Source: Seriola aureovittata (Eukaryota; Chordata; Actinopteri; Carangiformes; Carangidae). From it: a DNA stretch of 64,000 nucleotides. Made by a program: the position numbers and the translations under genes. Shown piece by piece: positions 1 through 13,088 of this stretch. Below the pieces are notes generated by a model, which was given only the letters and a program-made list of their open reading frames with translations, did no database searches and was not told the origin of the DNA. Location: the NCBI RefSeq assembly GCF_021018895.1, contig NC_079386.1:13977552-14041551 (forward strand). The letters are read 5' to 3'. Numbering within the stretch: position 1 is the first letter of the stretch; each line of letters starts with the position of its first letter.

Positions 1-272
1 TGATTCTTTGTTCCTCAGTATATTGTCTGAAAACTTATTACACATTTTTATATATCTTTTCATGTTGAGTGTATTTATTTCTTTAATTGTATAAATAATT
101 TAAAAAATATTTTTATACTATTTTTTTATCACCAATTTCACTGCTGTTTGTATATTTATTGCTTATCATTAATGATTATCATTACCATCTGAATTTGTGC
201 TGAAAAGTATCAAGTTTTGTCTCTTGATTTTATACTTTTAGTTGTTTTCTGACTGTGTATTTCTGTCAACAG

Positions 273-3200
273 TTCCCGTTAGGGTCATACTGCAAACCTA
301 CTGGTCTGTGATATACAGTGGTGAGAAGATCACTGTCAGATGTGAGATCCAGGGAGGTGGAGGCACTGGGTGGACGTATGAATGGAGAACACCCAGCTCA
401 AACAATCCTCCATCACGCAGTGAATACACTATCAGCAGAGTTACTGAGTCTCACAGTGGAGACTACAGCTGTAGAGGTAGCAGAGACTATTACTTAACAG
501 AGTGGAGTCGGGTCATGAGATTGACAGTATCATGTGAGTTGGACCGTTTTTCATTCATTCTGAAAATGTCATGTTTCTTAATGTTTTCATTGATGTAAAT
601 TAAACAGGAAACATTTTCCCTCCAACAATAATGAAGTCTCTGAGCAACAGCTCAGTAACAAATAGTGTTTGTTGTTATTGTGAGAACAGAGGAAGTGAAG
701 TGGAGCCATGATACAGTGAGCTGTTGAGATGTAATGATTGACAGAGAAATGCTCAGGGAAGAACAGAGAACTATGTGCTTTTCTTCCATGAAGTGAAGAA
801 CAAATCACAGTGAGTCTGTGCTGAGCTCACCAACAGGACCTCAGCACCTGTATCACTTCCTGTATGGGAACCATGCCACTGATCACTGCACTAATACAAC
901 ATGAACACTACCTAGTTAGTGAGTTATGTGGGAACTCCTGTGTTTCCTAAATCACTTATCAACCAATGAGAGTCATGTGATGTTTGTCACTTTCATGTGA
1001 TGGTAGTAGCTGTTTTATTCCACTCATTTAATTGCTTCTTTTGGTTCAATGTGAACAGCTGATAAACCCAAGGCCACACTGAGAGCAGACACAACAACCA
1101 TACCAGCAGGGGGCAGTGTGTCACTGACCTGCTCTGTGGATCGTTCTTACAGCTGGAAATACGTCTGGTTCAGACGAACCTCTGTCTCTTCTAAAGCTCA
1201 GACTGTAAGAGACACAGACCAACCAAACACAGTCATAACACAAGGAGGCGTCTACACGTGCAGTGGAAGGAGAGGACAACCAGAGTTCTTCACACAAGAA
1301 AGCAGTAAAGTCACCATTAAGGAAACTGGTGAGTTTAGTCATTTGTTCTGGAATAAAACAACATTTATTCTTTAAATCTCTTCCTCTGTTTATCAGCAGT
1401 GTAAGAAAGAGACGTTTTGATACCAACAGCAAATAGAAGCAAAACAATGATTAAATGTCAGTAGCTCCTGAAGCTCTGATGAAGGAGAAAACACAACGTT
1501 CATCCCTCTTCATGTTGTGCACAGAGTCAAGACGAGACTGGAAGGTGCTTCTTGTCTCAGAGTCATTTCTATCATTTAGAAGAATTTGTCTGCTTGTTCC
1601 AGTGTTTGTAAACTTGTTGTCATCCTTCAGTCCACCACATGTTTTACACAAGAAGCTTTTTAGTGTCAGTTTAGATTTGAAATTGTGGAGATTTTAGATT
1701 TTTTCAATGAAAAGATCTCAAACATTTAGAGACACTAATGTCAGGTGAGAGTATATGCTAGACTTGCTCCATCTATCTTTCTTTCTCTATAATATATTTC
1801 TACATGTCAGACTGTAGTTTTATTCTGAAAACATGTAGTGAAGGACAGAGGCACATTTAACATCATCAAGATTTTTATTTCACATTAAAAAACTCATCAG
1901 GAGCAGATGGGGGGGTTAACTCATGAAAAAAATAGAATATAAATATAAACAGGAAGTAAATACTGAAACATCCTCCTATGAAACCTACTTAAACAGTGAT
2001 TTAAAAGCTTCTAAGAAACAGAAGTTGTTTACATGACGTTGAGATCTTTGGGCTGATGTTCAGTTTCACAAACAGTTTAGGCCTGAGAAGATTTATTTAT
2101 TTATCATCTGTTGTTCCCTAACACCTCCACCTGCTCCTTATTTAAAATTTAACCAAAAGATAAAAAATGCAAATTTACTTATTCTACTCTTTTATGTTCT
2201 AAATACAAAGTCAACACGATTCACCTTTATTGATCTTGAACTGAATCTCTTCCCATATCGTCACTGATCTGCTGGAACAGTAACCTCAGCGTGAGATTCA
2301 AGACTCAGTCAGAGAGAATTATCAGACTGTTGTTCTAAATAACTGGAGACAAACAGCCTGTTGTGTCTGCTCTGTGTCAGTGTCTGTGGAAAGTCTACCA
2401 GTCTGTTGGAGAACTGCTGTCACCCTCTGTATGCTGAGTTTCAGCTGCTCCTCTCAGACTGTATCTGACAGTCACATTAAAAACATGAGCACAAAGTCCC
2501 TGTGGGAAAGAGCTGCTCCTGATGCACAGTTGTTACTTTTCTTCCTGATTAATTTCTTGTTGTCCAAAGTCGTTTTCTTTGGAGACACTGTTTGATGTTT
2601 TCATGTGTTTGTAACTTAAACTGATGCTGTTGTTCATGGCTGTTGAGTTGTTTGTATTGTTTATTTAACCTTAATACAGATGATTCTTATTAGAAACAGC
2701 AGCAAGAGTTATGACATTTGAATCCTCACTGTGTATTTTTTATGTCAACAGTTCCCAGTAGGGTCATACTGCAGCCCCACTGGTCTGTGATATACAGTGG
2801 TGAGAAGATCACTGTCAGATGTGAGATCCAGGGAGGTGGAGACACTGAGTGGACGTATGAATGGAGAACACCCAGATCACTCAAACCTTCAGGTCAACAT
2901 GAATACACTATCAGCAGAGCTGCTCTGTCTCACAGTGGAGGCTACAGCTGTAAAGGTAGAAGTGACTATTCCTTAACAGAGTGGAGTGACGTCTTGACAT
3001 TGACAATATCACGTGAGTTGGACCGTCTTTCATTCATTCTGAAAATGTCATGTTTCTTAATGTTTTCATTGATGTAAATTAAAGAGGAAACATTTTCCCT
3101 CCAACAATAATGAAGTCTCTGAGCAGCAGCTCAGTAACAAATAGTGTTTGTTGTTATTGTGAGAACAGAGAAAGTGAAGTGGAGCCATGATACAGTGAGC

Positions 3201-6200
3201 TGTTGAATTGTAATGATTGACAGAGAAATGCTCAGCGAAGAACAGAGAACTATGTGCTTTTCTTCCATGAAGTGAAGAACAAATCACAGTGAGTCTGTGC
3301 TGAGCTCACCAACAGGACCTCAGCACCTGTATCACTTCCTGTATGGGAACCATGCCACTGATCACTGCACTAATACAACATGAACACTACCTAGTTAGTG
3401 AGTTATGTGGGAACTCCTGTGTTTCCTAAATCACTTATCAACCAATGAGAGTCATGTGATGTTTGTCACTTTCATGTGATGGTAGTAGCTGTTTTATTCC
3501 AATCATTTAATTGCTTCTTTTGGTTCAATGTGAACAGCTGATAAACCCAAGGCCACACTGAGAGCAGACAGAACAACCATACCAGCAGGGGGCAGTGTGA
3601 CACTGACCTGCTCTGTGGACGGCTCTGATGACTGGAAATACTACGGGTTCAGACGTGACTCACACTCTGCAGCTGATCCAGTAAGAGATGTTAGAGGAGT
3701 TATGGTTGTCACAGAGGGAGGTTTCTACCGCTGCAGAGGAGGGAGAGGAGACCCAGAGTTCTTCACTCAGAACAGTGAGGAAGTCCTCATTCAGAAAACT
3801 GGTGAGTTTAGTCATTTGTTCTAGAATAAGACAACATACACTTTTTAAATCTTTTCTTCTGAAGAAAAGAGGAAAAAAAAAAAAAAAATTTTGTGCACAG
3901 TCAAGACAAGACTGGAAGGTGCTTCTTGTCTCAGAGTCATTTCTATCATCTAGAAGAGTTTGTCTGCTTGTTCCAGGATTTGTAAACTTGTTGTCATCCT
4001 TCAGTCCACCACATGTTTTACACAAGAAGCTTTTTAGTGTCAGTTTAGATTTTAAATTGTGGAGATTTTAGATTTTTATTAAATAGATCTCAAACAATGA
4101 GAGTGGCTGTTTTCAGGTGAGTGTATTCGCTTCTTTCTCTCCATTGTTTTATTTCTACATGTCAGTCTGTAGTTTTATTCTGTAAACACGTAGTGAAGGA
4201 CAGAGGCACATTTAACATCATCAAGCTTTTTATTTTACATTAAAACCCTCATCAGGAGCTGATGGGGGGTTAACTCAGGAAAAAAATAGAATATAAATAT
4301 AAACAGGAAGTAAATACTGAAACATCCTCCTATGAAACCTACTTAAACAGTGATTTAAAGGCTTCTAAGAAACAGAAGTTGTTTACATGACGTTGAGATC
4401 TTTGGGTTGATGTTCAGTTTCACAAACAGTTTAGGCCTGAGAAGATTTATTTATTTATCATCTGTTGTTCCCTAACACCTCCACCTGCTCCTTATTTAAA
4501 ATTTAACCAAAAGGTAAAAAATGCAAATTTACTTATTCTACTCTTTTATGTTCTAAATACAAAGTCAACACGATTCACCTTTTATTGATCTTTAACTGAA
4601 TCTCTTCCCATATCGTCACTGATCTGCTGGAACAGTAACCTCAGCGTGAGATTCAAGACTCAGTCAGAGAGAATTATCAGACTGTTGTTCTAAATAACTG
4701 GAGACAAACAGCCTGTTGTGTCTGCTCTGTGTCAGTGTCTGTGGAAAGTCTACCAGTCTGTTGGAGAACTGCTGTCACCCTCCGTATGCTGAGTTTCAGC
4801 TGCTCCTCTCAGACTGTATCTGACAGTCACATTAAAAACATGAGCACAAAGTCCCTGTGGGAAAGAGCTGCTCCTGATGCACAGTTGTTACTTTTCTTCC
4901 TGATTAATTTCTTGTCGTCCAAAGTCGTTTTCTTTGTAGACACTGTTTGATGTTTTCATGTGTTTGTAACTTAAACTGATGCTGTTGTTCATGGCTGTTG
5001 AGTTGTTTGTATTGTTTATTTAACCTTAATACAGACGATTCTTATTAGAAACAGCAGCAATAATTATGACATTTGAATCCTCACTGTGTATTTTTTATGT
5101 CAACAGTTTCCAGTAGGGTCACTGTGACTCTGCAGCCCAACTGGTCTGTGATATACAGTGGTGAGAAGATCACTGTCAGATGTGAGATCCAGGGAGGTGG
5201 AGGCACTGGGTGGACGTATGAATGGAGAACAACCAGCTCAAACAATCCTCCATCACACAGTGAATACTCTATCAGCAGAGTTACTGAGTCTCACAGTGGA
5301 GACTACAGCTGTAGAGGTAGCAGAGACTATTACTTAACAGAGTGGAGTCGGGTCATGAGATTGACAGTTTCATGTAAGTTGAACGTCTTTCATTTATACA
5401 AAAATTATGTTTTCCTATTTTTAAAATCTCTTTCATCTAAATAAAACAACAAAAACATTTCAGACATCATTGTAGCTCTGTTCAGTCACTCAGTGAAAAA
5501 TGTTCTTTAGTTTAGTAACAAAGGAATGAAAATGAGCTTTTTACTGTAACATCAGAGTAACTTTTTAAGCACTATACAGTTCTGATACATGAAAAATAAA
5601 ATGACTTGTGGTTGTTTAATGAGTCCACAGTTTCCACTGACATCCCCTCAAAAATGAAAGTGTTTTTTGTGGCTGTACACATGTAGTTTTCTTTGTAGCA
5701 GAAGTAAGTTATGATGCAGTTGATTCAGTTGTTTTGGCTGAGATGTTGATATATTCATTTATTTATTTCCATCATTAATCCCTAGAGGTGTCAGGTTGTG
5801 AAAACTTTAGAGAAAGAGTTTGGTCTCTTCAGTGTTGACAGAGGGCTGCATGTGAGTTGGGTGAAATCAGTTTCAATGAATCCACCTGTAATAACTGTCA
5901 GTGTTTTAAGTCTGCTCAGAGTTTATGAAACAAGGTAACAGGGAACAAATCCTATTTTAACTATTGACTTGTTTTGTTTTTCACTGTGAACTAAACAGCA
6001 AATAAACCCCAGGCCTCTCTGACAGCAGACAGCAGAGTCCTACCAGCAGGGGGCAGTGTGACACTGACCTGCTCTGTGAACCCATCATCTGGTTGGAAAT
6101 ACTACTGGTACAGAGAGAATAAACTCTTTGAACCTCTGAACACACATGATGCTGTTTCCCAGACAACTGGAACAACCAGTGTCTCACAGGAAGGACTCTA

Positions 6201-6274
6201 CAGGTGCAGAGGAGAGAGAGGAGACCCAGTTTACTACACACAGTTCAGTCAGTCAGTTGAGATTGACACCATTG
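273..6274 (+). repeat. Gene A: three tandem type I + type II Ig-pair units
   Basis: Exon pairs 273-533/1059-1328, 2752-3012/3538-3801 and 5107-5373/5999-6274 share exon sequence, and the first two also share long introns. Blocks around 600-1050 and 3070-3530 match almost base for base, as do blocks around 1500-2740 and 3900-5100. The repeat period is about 2.4 kb. The third pair is followed by a different intron, which also occurs in gene D after 42447. This is a direct intragenic expansion of outer domains. Confidence 0.85.
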
Positions 6275-9200
6275 GTGAGTTTGGCAATAAATGCACAATG
6301 TAGAAGAAGAAGTCTATTGTGTATTCATGATGCATCATTAGGATTGAGAAAAAAAAAATCTAATGTTAATTGAAACTCTTGGTATTTTTATGTTCTTATC
6401 ATAAATCCTTGAACATGAACAGTCCCAAACACGGCTGTTGTGACTCTGCAACCAAACTGGCCTGAGATATACAGAGGAGAGACGATCACTGTCAGCTGTG
6501 AGATCCAGGGAGGAGACACTGAGTGGACGTATGAATGGGAAATTAACAGCTCACTCAAACCTTCAGATCAACATGAATACAGGATTAGTTCTGCTTCATC
6601 ATCCCACAGTGGAGACTACAGGTGTAGGGGCAGAATGAAAAGTGCACAACATAATACAACAGAGTGGAGTGATTCGGTCAAATTGACAGTGTATGACAGT
6701 AAGTCTGATCTTATTTCATTTAAACTGAAAATCTAAACAACTCATGTGTTTAGAGATAATGTCATAACATGTTTTCATTCTGAGAAAATAACTTTCCAAC
6801 AGATAAACCCCGGCCTGTCCTCACTGTGTCTCCATCATGGCTGAGTCCTGGAGCCTCAGTAACTCTGAAGTGTGAGGTTGAACTTCCATCTGCAGGATGG
6901 AGGTTCTACTGGTACAAGGCTGTTCCTGATGGATCACAGCGCTCCTACAGCTATGAGCTGCTCCCTGGAAGCAGCAGTGGGACTGAACAGGATTCCTACA
7001 TCGTCCATGGTCAGACACACACAGCAGGATATGTGTGTAAGGCTGGAAGAGGAGACCCAGTGATTTACACTGAGAATAGTGAACTAAAGTTTGTCTGGTC
7101 TGGAGGTGAGTTTGTTGTTTCTTTAGTGTTTTTTCTGTCAAGAAGCAAATGTTCAGTCATTACCTAAGTTCATCCATGTTTTTGTCTGTGAGCAACATTT
7201 CCTAAAAACAAATATTCATGTTGGTAAAGAAATGTATTTTTACATTCATGGTCCCCAGTGGAAGAAATGTACTGATTATGGAACTGGGTTGAATATCCTT
7301 CTCTCCTTGTTTCCTTCTGTCCTTCCCTTATCCTTCTTCAGTTAATCTGAAAGCATCAAAAGCCACAAACAAACACAGAGATACAAGGTTTCCACCTCTC
7401 ATTGAAGTGCAGCTCCACTTTCTTCAATGTGTCCTTTTATTTTGGATACTTGAGCTCATCTTAATGTTTATTCTCAATTGCTTTTCCTCCCCCAGCAGAC
7501 AGGACAAGTGCAGTTGGAGAGTTGACTCAGTGGTCAGGCAGGTGCACAGACAGATGAATAAATAAATAACAATAAAAGACTTCAGCAGGTAACAAAGCAG
7601 TTAGAGACAAGATAAACAAACAGTCATAAAACTGACACAAATCTAACGAGACAAATAAGAGGAACACACTTTTATATAAAGACAAGAAGCATCTTTTAAC
7701 ATGAAATACACACCTCTGTATGTTAGACAGGCAGGTAAAAGTAAAGTGTAGAAAAACATCCATGGAAACACCTGGAACCACTCAGCAGCATCATTCATTT
7801 CTCTGCTGTCTGTCCATGTGCTGTTTGTTCCAAACTCTGCATCTTGTTTCAGTGTTGGTGCTGCTGATGTTTCTAACACTCACCAAACAAAAGATGAACA
7901 AAGGAATATTTACACTGAGCTCTTTTTAATGTTCATATCTCTGTTGCTGGTTTGACCCTTTTCTATGTTTGTTCTTCAGATGTTCGTCCATCAGCGTCTC
8001 TCACAGTGAGTCCTGACAGAGTGCAGCACTTCATCTATGACTCTGTCTCACTGAGCTGTGAGGGAAACTCTACTGAGTGGAGAGTGAGGAGGTTTGATGA
8101 GAGTAAATACCTGTCACACTGCTCTGACTTCGGGATAATTACTGGATCCACATGTAACATTTACAGTTATGGGCCCAGTGATGCAGTGTACTGGTGTGAG
8201 TCTGGATCAGGAGAGTTCAGCAACACAGTCAACATCACTCTACAGAGTACGCTTTATTGCATTTTCTCTCTATTTCACTTTTTCATGAATCTGAATTATT
8301 GTTAAAATCTCATGTGAGTTAATTGATAATGTCTTAGAATTGAGTTGTTACATATATAGTTCCTTGGAGAGTTCGATCTGTTACATGGTTTAATCATTAA
8401 TTATATGTTACCAAACAAAGAAAATCATTTCCTCCATGTCCTGAACACTTCACATAAATAGGTTGTTACTGAATGAAAATCAAATGTCAATGTTCAGTCA
8501 GTCTTCTTCGTTATTTAGCAGCATCATGATGTTGGTGGCAGGTCTCACTTCACTCACTTCATCTCTTCACAAAACAAATCACGTCCAAATTCTGGCCACA
8601 GTAAATATCTTCCTCCTTCCAAAGTGCTAAGTGTAACAAGCCACTGAAAACATTCAATAGTTTAGTTTAGTTTTTTTTCCTTCAGATGATCATATAAAAA
8701 ATAATAAATGGTGTTAATTTAAATAATATTGATGAGCACACATTAATTATGTCCCCATTCTCTCTTGAGCTAATGAAGCACAACTTGGCTTCTCATCTGT
8801 GGCTGCAACTAAACATCACATCAACATCATCATAGTCACATCTTTCCTCTCATCCTGTCACACGTTGCCTCTCATCATGATGAGGCTTTGGTTTAGTGTC
8901 GCTCTTGTATGTTGACAGATGATCTGAAGGAAACAACTACAGTAGAATTTACAGGACAATGTAAAAAGCTGTTGTTTATTTGGCAACAGGTTCTGTAAAA
9001 CACACACAGCAGGTTGTAAGTAAACAAGATCAAATGTCAGGTCTTATGATCATCCTGTAAAATAAATCAGCAGTGAATAAGAATAAAAGCATATAATTAA
9101 TCCATTCTCATCATGTCTGTCAGCTGGTTCTAAAGCTCTGCACCAGCTGATCTCTGACTGAAACTTCATATTCTGACTGTTACAGATTATTATGGTATTA

Positions 9201-12200
9201 TCCTGCTGAGCCCCGTCCGTCCTGTGACTGAGGGAGAGTCTGTCACTCTTGGCTGTAAACTCAGGACAGAACAACATCTTTCCAGTGTGTTTTTCTATCA
9301 AAATGACAAACTCATCCAAAATGATTCCAGAGTGGAGCTGAATATCTCTGCAGTGTCACAGTCAGATGAAGGTTTCTACAAGTGTCAGTCCTCAGGACGA
9401 GAGTCAGCACAGAGTTGGATGTCAGTTAAAGGTGAGTAGGCTTAAAATATTTGATTCTTTTCCTATTTTGTGAAGTGTGTTGCTCTGACAAAGGAACACT
9501 GTCAACATATAGTATATTCAGATGTATTTTTTAAAGTTTTGTTTTTCCTAAGGCTTGTAGCCACCTGTCTTTCATTTTTATGAAATGCCTTTATCAATTC
9601 TGTTAAGAAGAGGTGTATCAATATTGTTAACATTTAATTAACAATTAATATTTACAATAGCTGTGCCAAGACCTGAAAGCTCTTCATTTCCCGTGTGGCT
9701 GATCGCTCTGCTGGTTTGTGGAGTCGTCCTTGTTCTTCTCCTGCTCCTGTTGTTTCGCTTCAGACAGTCCAAGGGTGAGGCATTTTCCCTCTGACATTAA
9801 ATGGTTTACTTACTCTTTAATTATTCAAATAAATAGAAGCACCCTGTTCTCACGACATAAAATAGCAGTAGAACAATTTAAAATCATCTAACATCAAATA
9901 TCTCTTTCACAGATTCACGCTTCATCAGGTCAGTGCAACACTCTCTTCTCCAGTCTGAAATGTAACAGCAGTACATTCTTCTACTGTGTTAAATTTACTG
10001 TATTTATTACATGTTTTAGGCCGATCCAGTCACAGAGCACCAGCTCAACCACAAATTATGGAGTTCACCAGAATGAAATTCAACGTAATGAATATGCCTC
10101 TCCTCTAAATGCTTGGCATTTTATTTACATTTCTTTTTTTTTTGACTTTTCATTGACTCTTCATTAACATTTCTTACACTCAGTTTCTGATCAGATGATT
10201 TCCAGAGATTGTTATTAATAAGATGAATAAATAAATAACAATAAAAGACTTCAGCAGGTAACAAAGCAGTTAGAGACAAGATAAACAAACAGTCACAAAA
10301 CTGACACAAATCTAATGAGACAAATAAGAGGAAAACACTTTTGTATAAAGACAAGAAGCATCTTTTAACATGAAATACACACCTCTGTATTTTAGACAGG
10401 CAGGTAAAAGTAAAGTGTAGAAAAACATCCATGGAAACACCTGGAACCACTCAGCAGCATCATTCATTTCTCTGCTGTCTGTCCATGTGCTGTTTGTTCT
10501 GTTTGTTCTTCTCCTGCTCCTGTTGTGTCGCTTCAGACAGTCCAAGGGTGAGGCATTTTCCCTCTGACATTAAATGGTTTACTTACTCTTTAATTATTCA
10601 AATAAATAGAAGCACCCTGTTCTCACGACAAAAAATAGCAGTAGAACAATTTACAATCAAAAAATCTAACATCAAATATCTCTTTCACAGATTCACGCTT
10701 CCTCAGGTCAGTGCAACACTCTCTTCTCCAGTCTGAAATGCAACAGCAGTACATTCTTCTTCTGTGTTAAATTTACTGTATTTATTACATGTTTTAGGCC
10801 GATCCAGTCACAGAGCACCAGCTCAACCGCAACTTATGGAGTTCACCAGAATGAAATTCGACGTAATGAATACGCCTCTCCTCTAAATGGTTGGCATTTT
10901 ACTTACTTTTTTTTTTTTTTTTTACTTTTCATTGACTCTTAATTAAAATTTCTCACACTCAGTTTCTGATCAGATGAATGTTAATCATAACCTGAAGTCC
11001 ACAAGACTGGACGTCGTTCTTAAAAATGAAGCCGTCTCAAGAATTTTGTCAAATAATCCTTTGGCCACATCCACAAAAGATCAGAGTATTTTACACTGAT
11101 TCTACTCGAGCTGAACCTAAACTTCAAGACGGATAGAAACCACAAATATTATTCACCTTAAACACAAATCAACAAACAAAAAACCAACTGTGGATTTTTG
11201 TTAAAAATGTGATATTTGTTTTGTATAATGGAGGTAAAAGGATTATTCTGACCTCAGCTTGCTCTGTTACTGTAGGTGATACTTGTCTCTATGACACAAT
11301 CAGAGACTCTGAAGATGCTGACAATGGTACAGTATTTACCTTTTGATTAACGTGGGACAGTTACAAATACAACACCACAGGGGTTTGATATAAAATCCTT
11401 TAACTCAAATATATGTTTATTTTACCTGCAGGTGAATCCCAGGATGTGACATATTCTTCTATTGAACTTAAAAACATTAGAAAGAAGAGTAAGTACTCCA
11501 AATGTAGAAAGCAAAGAGAGAGTTTTTGACCTGCAGTGCCTAAAAAATATAGTTCTTTTCTTTTCTAAATTCCTCTTAACAGAGAAGCATCTTGAAGCAG
11601 CTGAGACCTCCGTTTACTCTGATTTGAAGACAGGAACAGGTATGCTCAGATTCTGTATTGTTTCATCTACAATATGTGATTGTCACTGTGTGTTGTGTGG
11701 CATTACTTTCCAGTATATTTCCATCTCACAGATACGGAAGAAAACAGATTTTCTCTCTCTCTTATATTTTCACTCTCTGGTCACACTGTTGCAGATTATG
11801 AAATACTGTTGCTTATACGTGGAAATTCCCCCTCCACCTTCTCCTTTTTGTCTTCCATAAATGAGTTGGCACAATCATTGATAATTAAAATGTATAAATA
11901 GTCTATCACTGACATTATTTCCCCACCCTTTGATACGTGTTTTTGGCTGGCAGTTTGTCGCTCACGGCATCCACAGGTTCTGACCCAGAGCAAACCGTCA
12001 AACAAGACGAGACACAAAAACAAACGTGATACGCATTAGCTGCAGTGTCAGCGTTGTCGTGACAGTGTTGTGACAACTGCTTTTTGTGTATTTTGATTTT
12101 CATTTCAGTATCTTATGCGACACAAAAGCATAAGCATCCCGTATTTTTTTGCCCTGTCTCTCTACTTGTAAATCCATCAGCTGTGTATTATAGAGATCTG

Positions 12201-13088
12201 GCTTCTGTTTTAGACAATAGTCCCATGTATGCCGAGGTCAACATCATCAGCAAAGGAAAAGCCAAGAAAAAGAAAGGTTAGTAAAGTCTTCATTCACCTG
12301 CGTTTGTATTTTCCAACATGTTGGCCTTGGACACGGTGTGATGTGTGTTTAATATTTGTAAAGTAGTTGCTGTGGTAATTACTTTTTTTTCTTAGTGAGT
12401 GTCTCTTTAGTAATGTATGGTGTGTTTATCATATGTTTTATATTCGTGCTGAACAACTGTTTACTTACATTTCCACTACATCAGTAAACTCTGTAAAAGC
12501 CATATTACTCTACCTGGTTAGTTTCAGCACGAGGGGCATTACAATACTGTCATTTTGCTTAGAGGAGATGTTAACCCTGACAATCTACCTGTCAGTTCAG
12601 TACTTCACCTTCAACGGTCTCGATCTAATCATCTCTCCTTTCACAGGAAACTCAACTCCTGCTGCAACTGATGAGACTCTTTACTCTGAAGTGGAAGGAC
12701 CAGGTACATCTTTTGGTGATAATGCTGCCATGCTATTTGAATATTATGCTGATTTTAGGAGTTGCAACACATGACATATGTCAGAAAGCAGCTTTACATC
12801 TGGGATAAACCTTTGTCTTACTTGAAGCGACAATCTAACTGTCAGTTCAGCACTTTATCTTTGGCAACCGTCTCAATCTAATCATCTCTCCGTTCACAGG
12901 AAAATCAACTCCTGCTGAAACTGATGAGACTCTTTACTCTGAAGTGAAAAAAACAGGAACTTCTTTTGGTAATAATGCTGCCATGTCATTTGAATATTGT
13001 GCTGATTTATAACTGAGTTATAACTCAGCTTTGCATCTTGGATAACCCTATGTCTTTTTTCTCTTGTGTTTTTCTTCCAGGTCTGTAA
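273..13088 (+). CDS. Gene A: FCRL/LITR-like inhibitory receptor, 10 Ig domains, 5' end outside window
   Basis: Probable leukocyte surface receptor of the teleost Fc receptor-like/LITR group. Ig exons, each phase 1-1 with AG/GT borders: 273-533 (type I), 1059-1328 (II), 2752-3012 (I), 3538-3801 (II), 5107-5373 (I), 5999-6274 (II), 6423-6698 (I), 6803-7105 (III), 7980-8246 (IV), 9186-9431 (V). TM exon 9661-9774. Tail exons 9913-9928 or 10691-10706, 10798-10889, 11276-11326, 11432-11488, 11583-11639, 12214-12276, 12647-12715, 12900-12968, and 13081-13088 with the stop at 13086. The frame stays open throughout, giving about 1095 codons in the window. No signal-peptide exon lies upstream, so the start is off the left edge and more domains may exist. 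Conserved Cys pairs and the YxC motif are visible in each domain. The ligand is unknown; Ig or MHC class I would be family-based guesses. Family call strong, exact exon use in the tail less certain. Confidence 0.82.
9661..9774 (+). other. Gene A transmembrane exon
   Basis: This 38-codon phase 1-1 exon encodes a short stalk (VPRPESSSFP), then a hydrophobic run rich in Leu, Val and Ile, and a basic stop-transfer (RFRQSK). No Asp, Glu, Lys or Arg lies inside the membrane run, so it gives no sign of pairing with an ITAM adaptor. The acceptor is the TAG at 9658-9660 and the donor is GTGAGG at 9775. Confidence 0.85.
9913..10111 (+). pseudogene. Gene A: first copy of juxtamembrane tail exons, donor destroyed
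   Basis: The 16-base exon 9913-9928 and the exon homologous to 10798-10889 (10020-10111) form the first of two copies. In the second copy the larger exon ends AAATG then GTTGGC. Here the same place reads AAATG then CTTGGC, so the GT donor is lost. The 16-base exon can still splice in phase to 10798. The larger exon of this copy is probably skipped. Confidence 0.65.
10213..10889 (+). repeat. Gene A: duplicated intron piece, partial TM exon and second tail-exon copy
   Basis: From about 10220 to 10499 the sequence repeats the intron between the type III and IV domains (about 7550-7830). It then joins directly to the 3' half of a second TM exon (about 10500-10552, encoding LLLLLCRFRQSK without an acceptor) and to second copies of the 16-base exon (10691-10706) and of the next tail exon (10798-10889, intact donor). 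The junction lies in TGTTTGTTC-like microhomology. Confidence 0.75.
11276..13088 (+). other. Gene A cytoplasmic tail exons with six tyrosine motifs
   Basis: Small phase-1 exons carry, in order: LYDTI (11276-11326); VTYSSI, a classical ITIM (11432-11488); SVYSDL, an ITIM (11583-11639); MYAEV (12214-12276); and TLYSEV twice (12647-12715 and 12900-12968). TLYSEV fits the TxYxxV/I switch-motif pattern. ITIMs recruit SHP-1/SHP-2 and ITSMs recruit SAP-type adaptors or SHPs in known receptors, so an inhibitory role is likely. The last coding exon adds only two residues before TAA at 13086. Confidence 0.75.

Noticed and set aside
587..808. 73-codon minus-strand frame repeated at 3066-3287
   Set aside because: Part of the duplicated gene A intron unit; no protein signature.
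2374..2595. Repeated frame beginning MSVSVESL (also at 4729 and 41806)
   Set aside because: Intron sequence of the amplified unit. It lacks signal, domain or splice coherence, and the copies end differently.
5981..6241. Antisense frames opposite Ig exons (also at 17830, 43055, 43896, 61095)
   Set aside because: They mirror conserved Ig exons on the other strand. Repetition follows from exon duplication, and they lack domain features.
7527..7879. Repeated minus-strand frames in the III-IV intron (also near 10121, 44603, 61801)
   Set aside because: This intron is copied in A, D and E. The frames contain no recognisable domain and carry changes typical of noncoding DNA.
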